64,000 nt of DNA, from positions 214,030 to 278,029 of the forward strand of contig NZ_FOGY01000007.1 of assembly GCF_900111345.1 (NCBI RefSeq), read 5' to 3'. The first letter of the stretch is position 1, and every line of letters starts with the position of its first letter. The translations under genes were made by a program, and so were the position numbers. Shown piece after piece: positions 63,908 through 64,000 of the stretch. The notes under the pieces are model-generated. The model saw nothing but the letters and a program-made list of their open reading frames with translations. It ran no database searches and was not told the DNA's origin. This DNA is from Psychrobacillus sp. OK032 (lineage in GTDB: Bacteria > Bacillota > Bacilli > Bacillales_A > Planococcaceae).

Positions 63908-64000
<93 letters not shown>

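Overview
The window is a low-GC Bacillota chromosome segment. Gene content and order point to the order Bacillales, most likely Planococcaceae/Caryophanaceae (Psychrobacillus-, Lysinibacillus- or Sporosarcina-like); the exact genus cannot be fixed from the sequence alone. Supporting evidence is the minus-strand order 5S rRNA, tRNA cluster, rocF, sigW-rsiW, cdaA-cdaR-glmM, glmS with a glmS ribozyme. Strong AGGAGG ribosome binding sites, a T-box, a sigma-W promoter, fosB, yqhV and Spx/CarD family proteins agree with this.

Layout. 0.5-12 kb: a nucleoside deoxyribosyltransferase-like gene, a PTS EIIC-like membrane protein, a hydrolase, a BtuF-like binding protein without signal peptide, YqhV, a YiaAB protein, a MarR-MFS pair with a perfect operator, a divergent YhgE/Pip-like permease, an MFS carrier and an HxlR/LLM-oxidoreductase divergent pair. 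12-17.7 kb: a SwrC-type RND exporter with a divergent TetR regulator, and a pyruvate oxidase. 18-27 kb: a decayed DeoR gene, PaiB, a DHA3-type MFS, DinB, an M29 aminopeptidase, a CPA2 antiporter, tag, and a ytrABC-like GntR/ABC/permease operon. 27-31 kb: RraA, then a MarR regulator facing a CarD-Spx operon in which the Spx paralogue has lost the first Cys of its redox switch, a GntP remnant and 3-hydroxybutyryl-CoA dehydrogenase. 31-41 kb: a frameshifted methionyl-tRNA synthetase under a Met T-box, a surface hydrolase, a YoaS/YozG-like operon ending in a permuted papain-fold protein, a decayed second copy of that pair, a lytic transglycosylase, an EamA transporter and fosB. 41-44.8 kb: a glycerate/tartronate-type reductase, a GntP permease and a LysR regulator with two near-identical palindromes. 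45.3-49.5 kb: a foreign island of clearly higher GC, with a parallel beta-helix lipoprotein and a family 3 glycoside hydrolase. 50-62.4 kb: the conserved cell-wall and stress core (glmS, glmM, cdaA, cdaR, sigW, rsiW), interrupted by ggt, a PfpI-family gene and a quinone oxidoreductase, then rocF and a GNAT. 62.6-64 kb: six tRNAs and the 3' part of a 5S rRNA, all minus strand.

How it fits together: the right end makes and monitors the cell envelope (glucosamine-6-P supply, c-di-AMP, sigma-W response). The accessory left two thirds is a series of small regulator-plus-target modules (MarR, HxlR, TetR, GntR, LysR), several with visible operators. It is interspersed with gene remnants and dispersed repeats, which marks it as a region of active turnover. 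No phage, CRISPR array or intact insertion sequence was seen.
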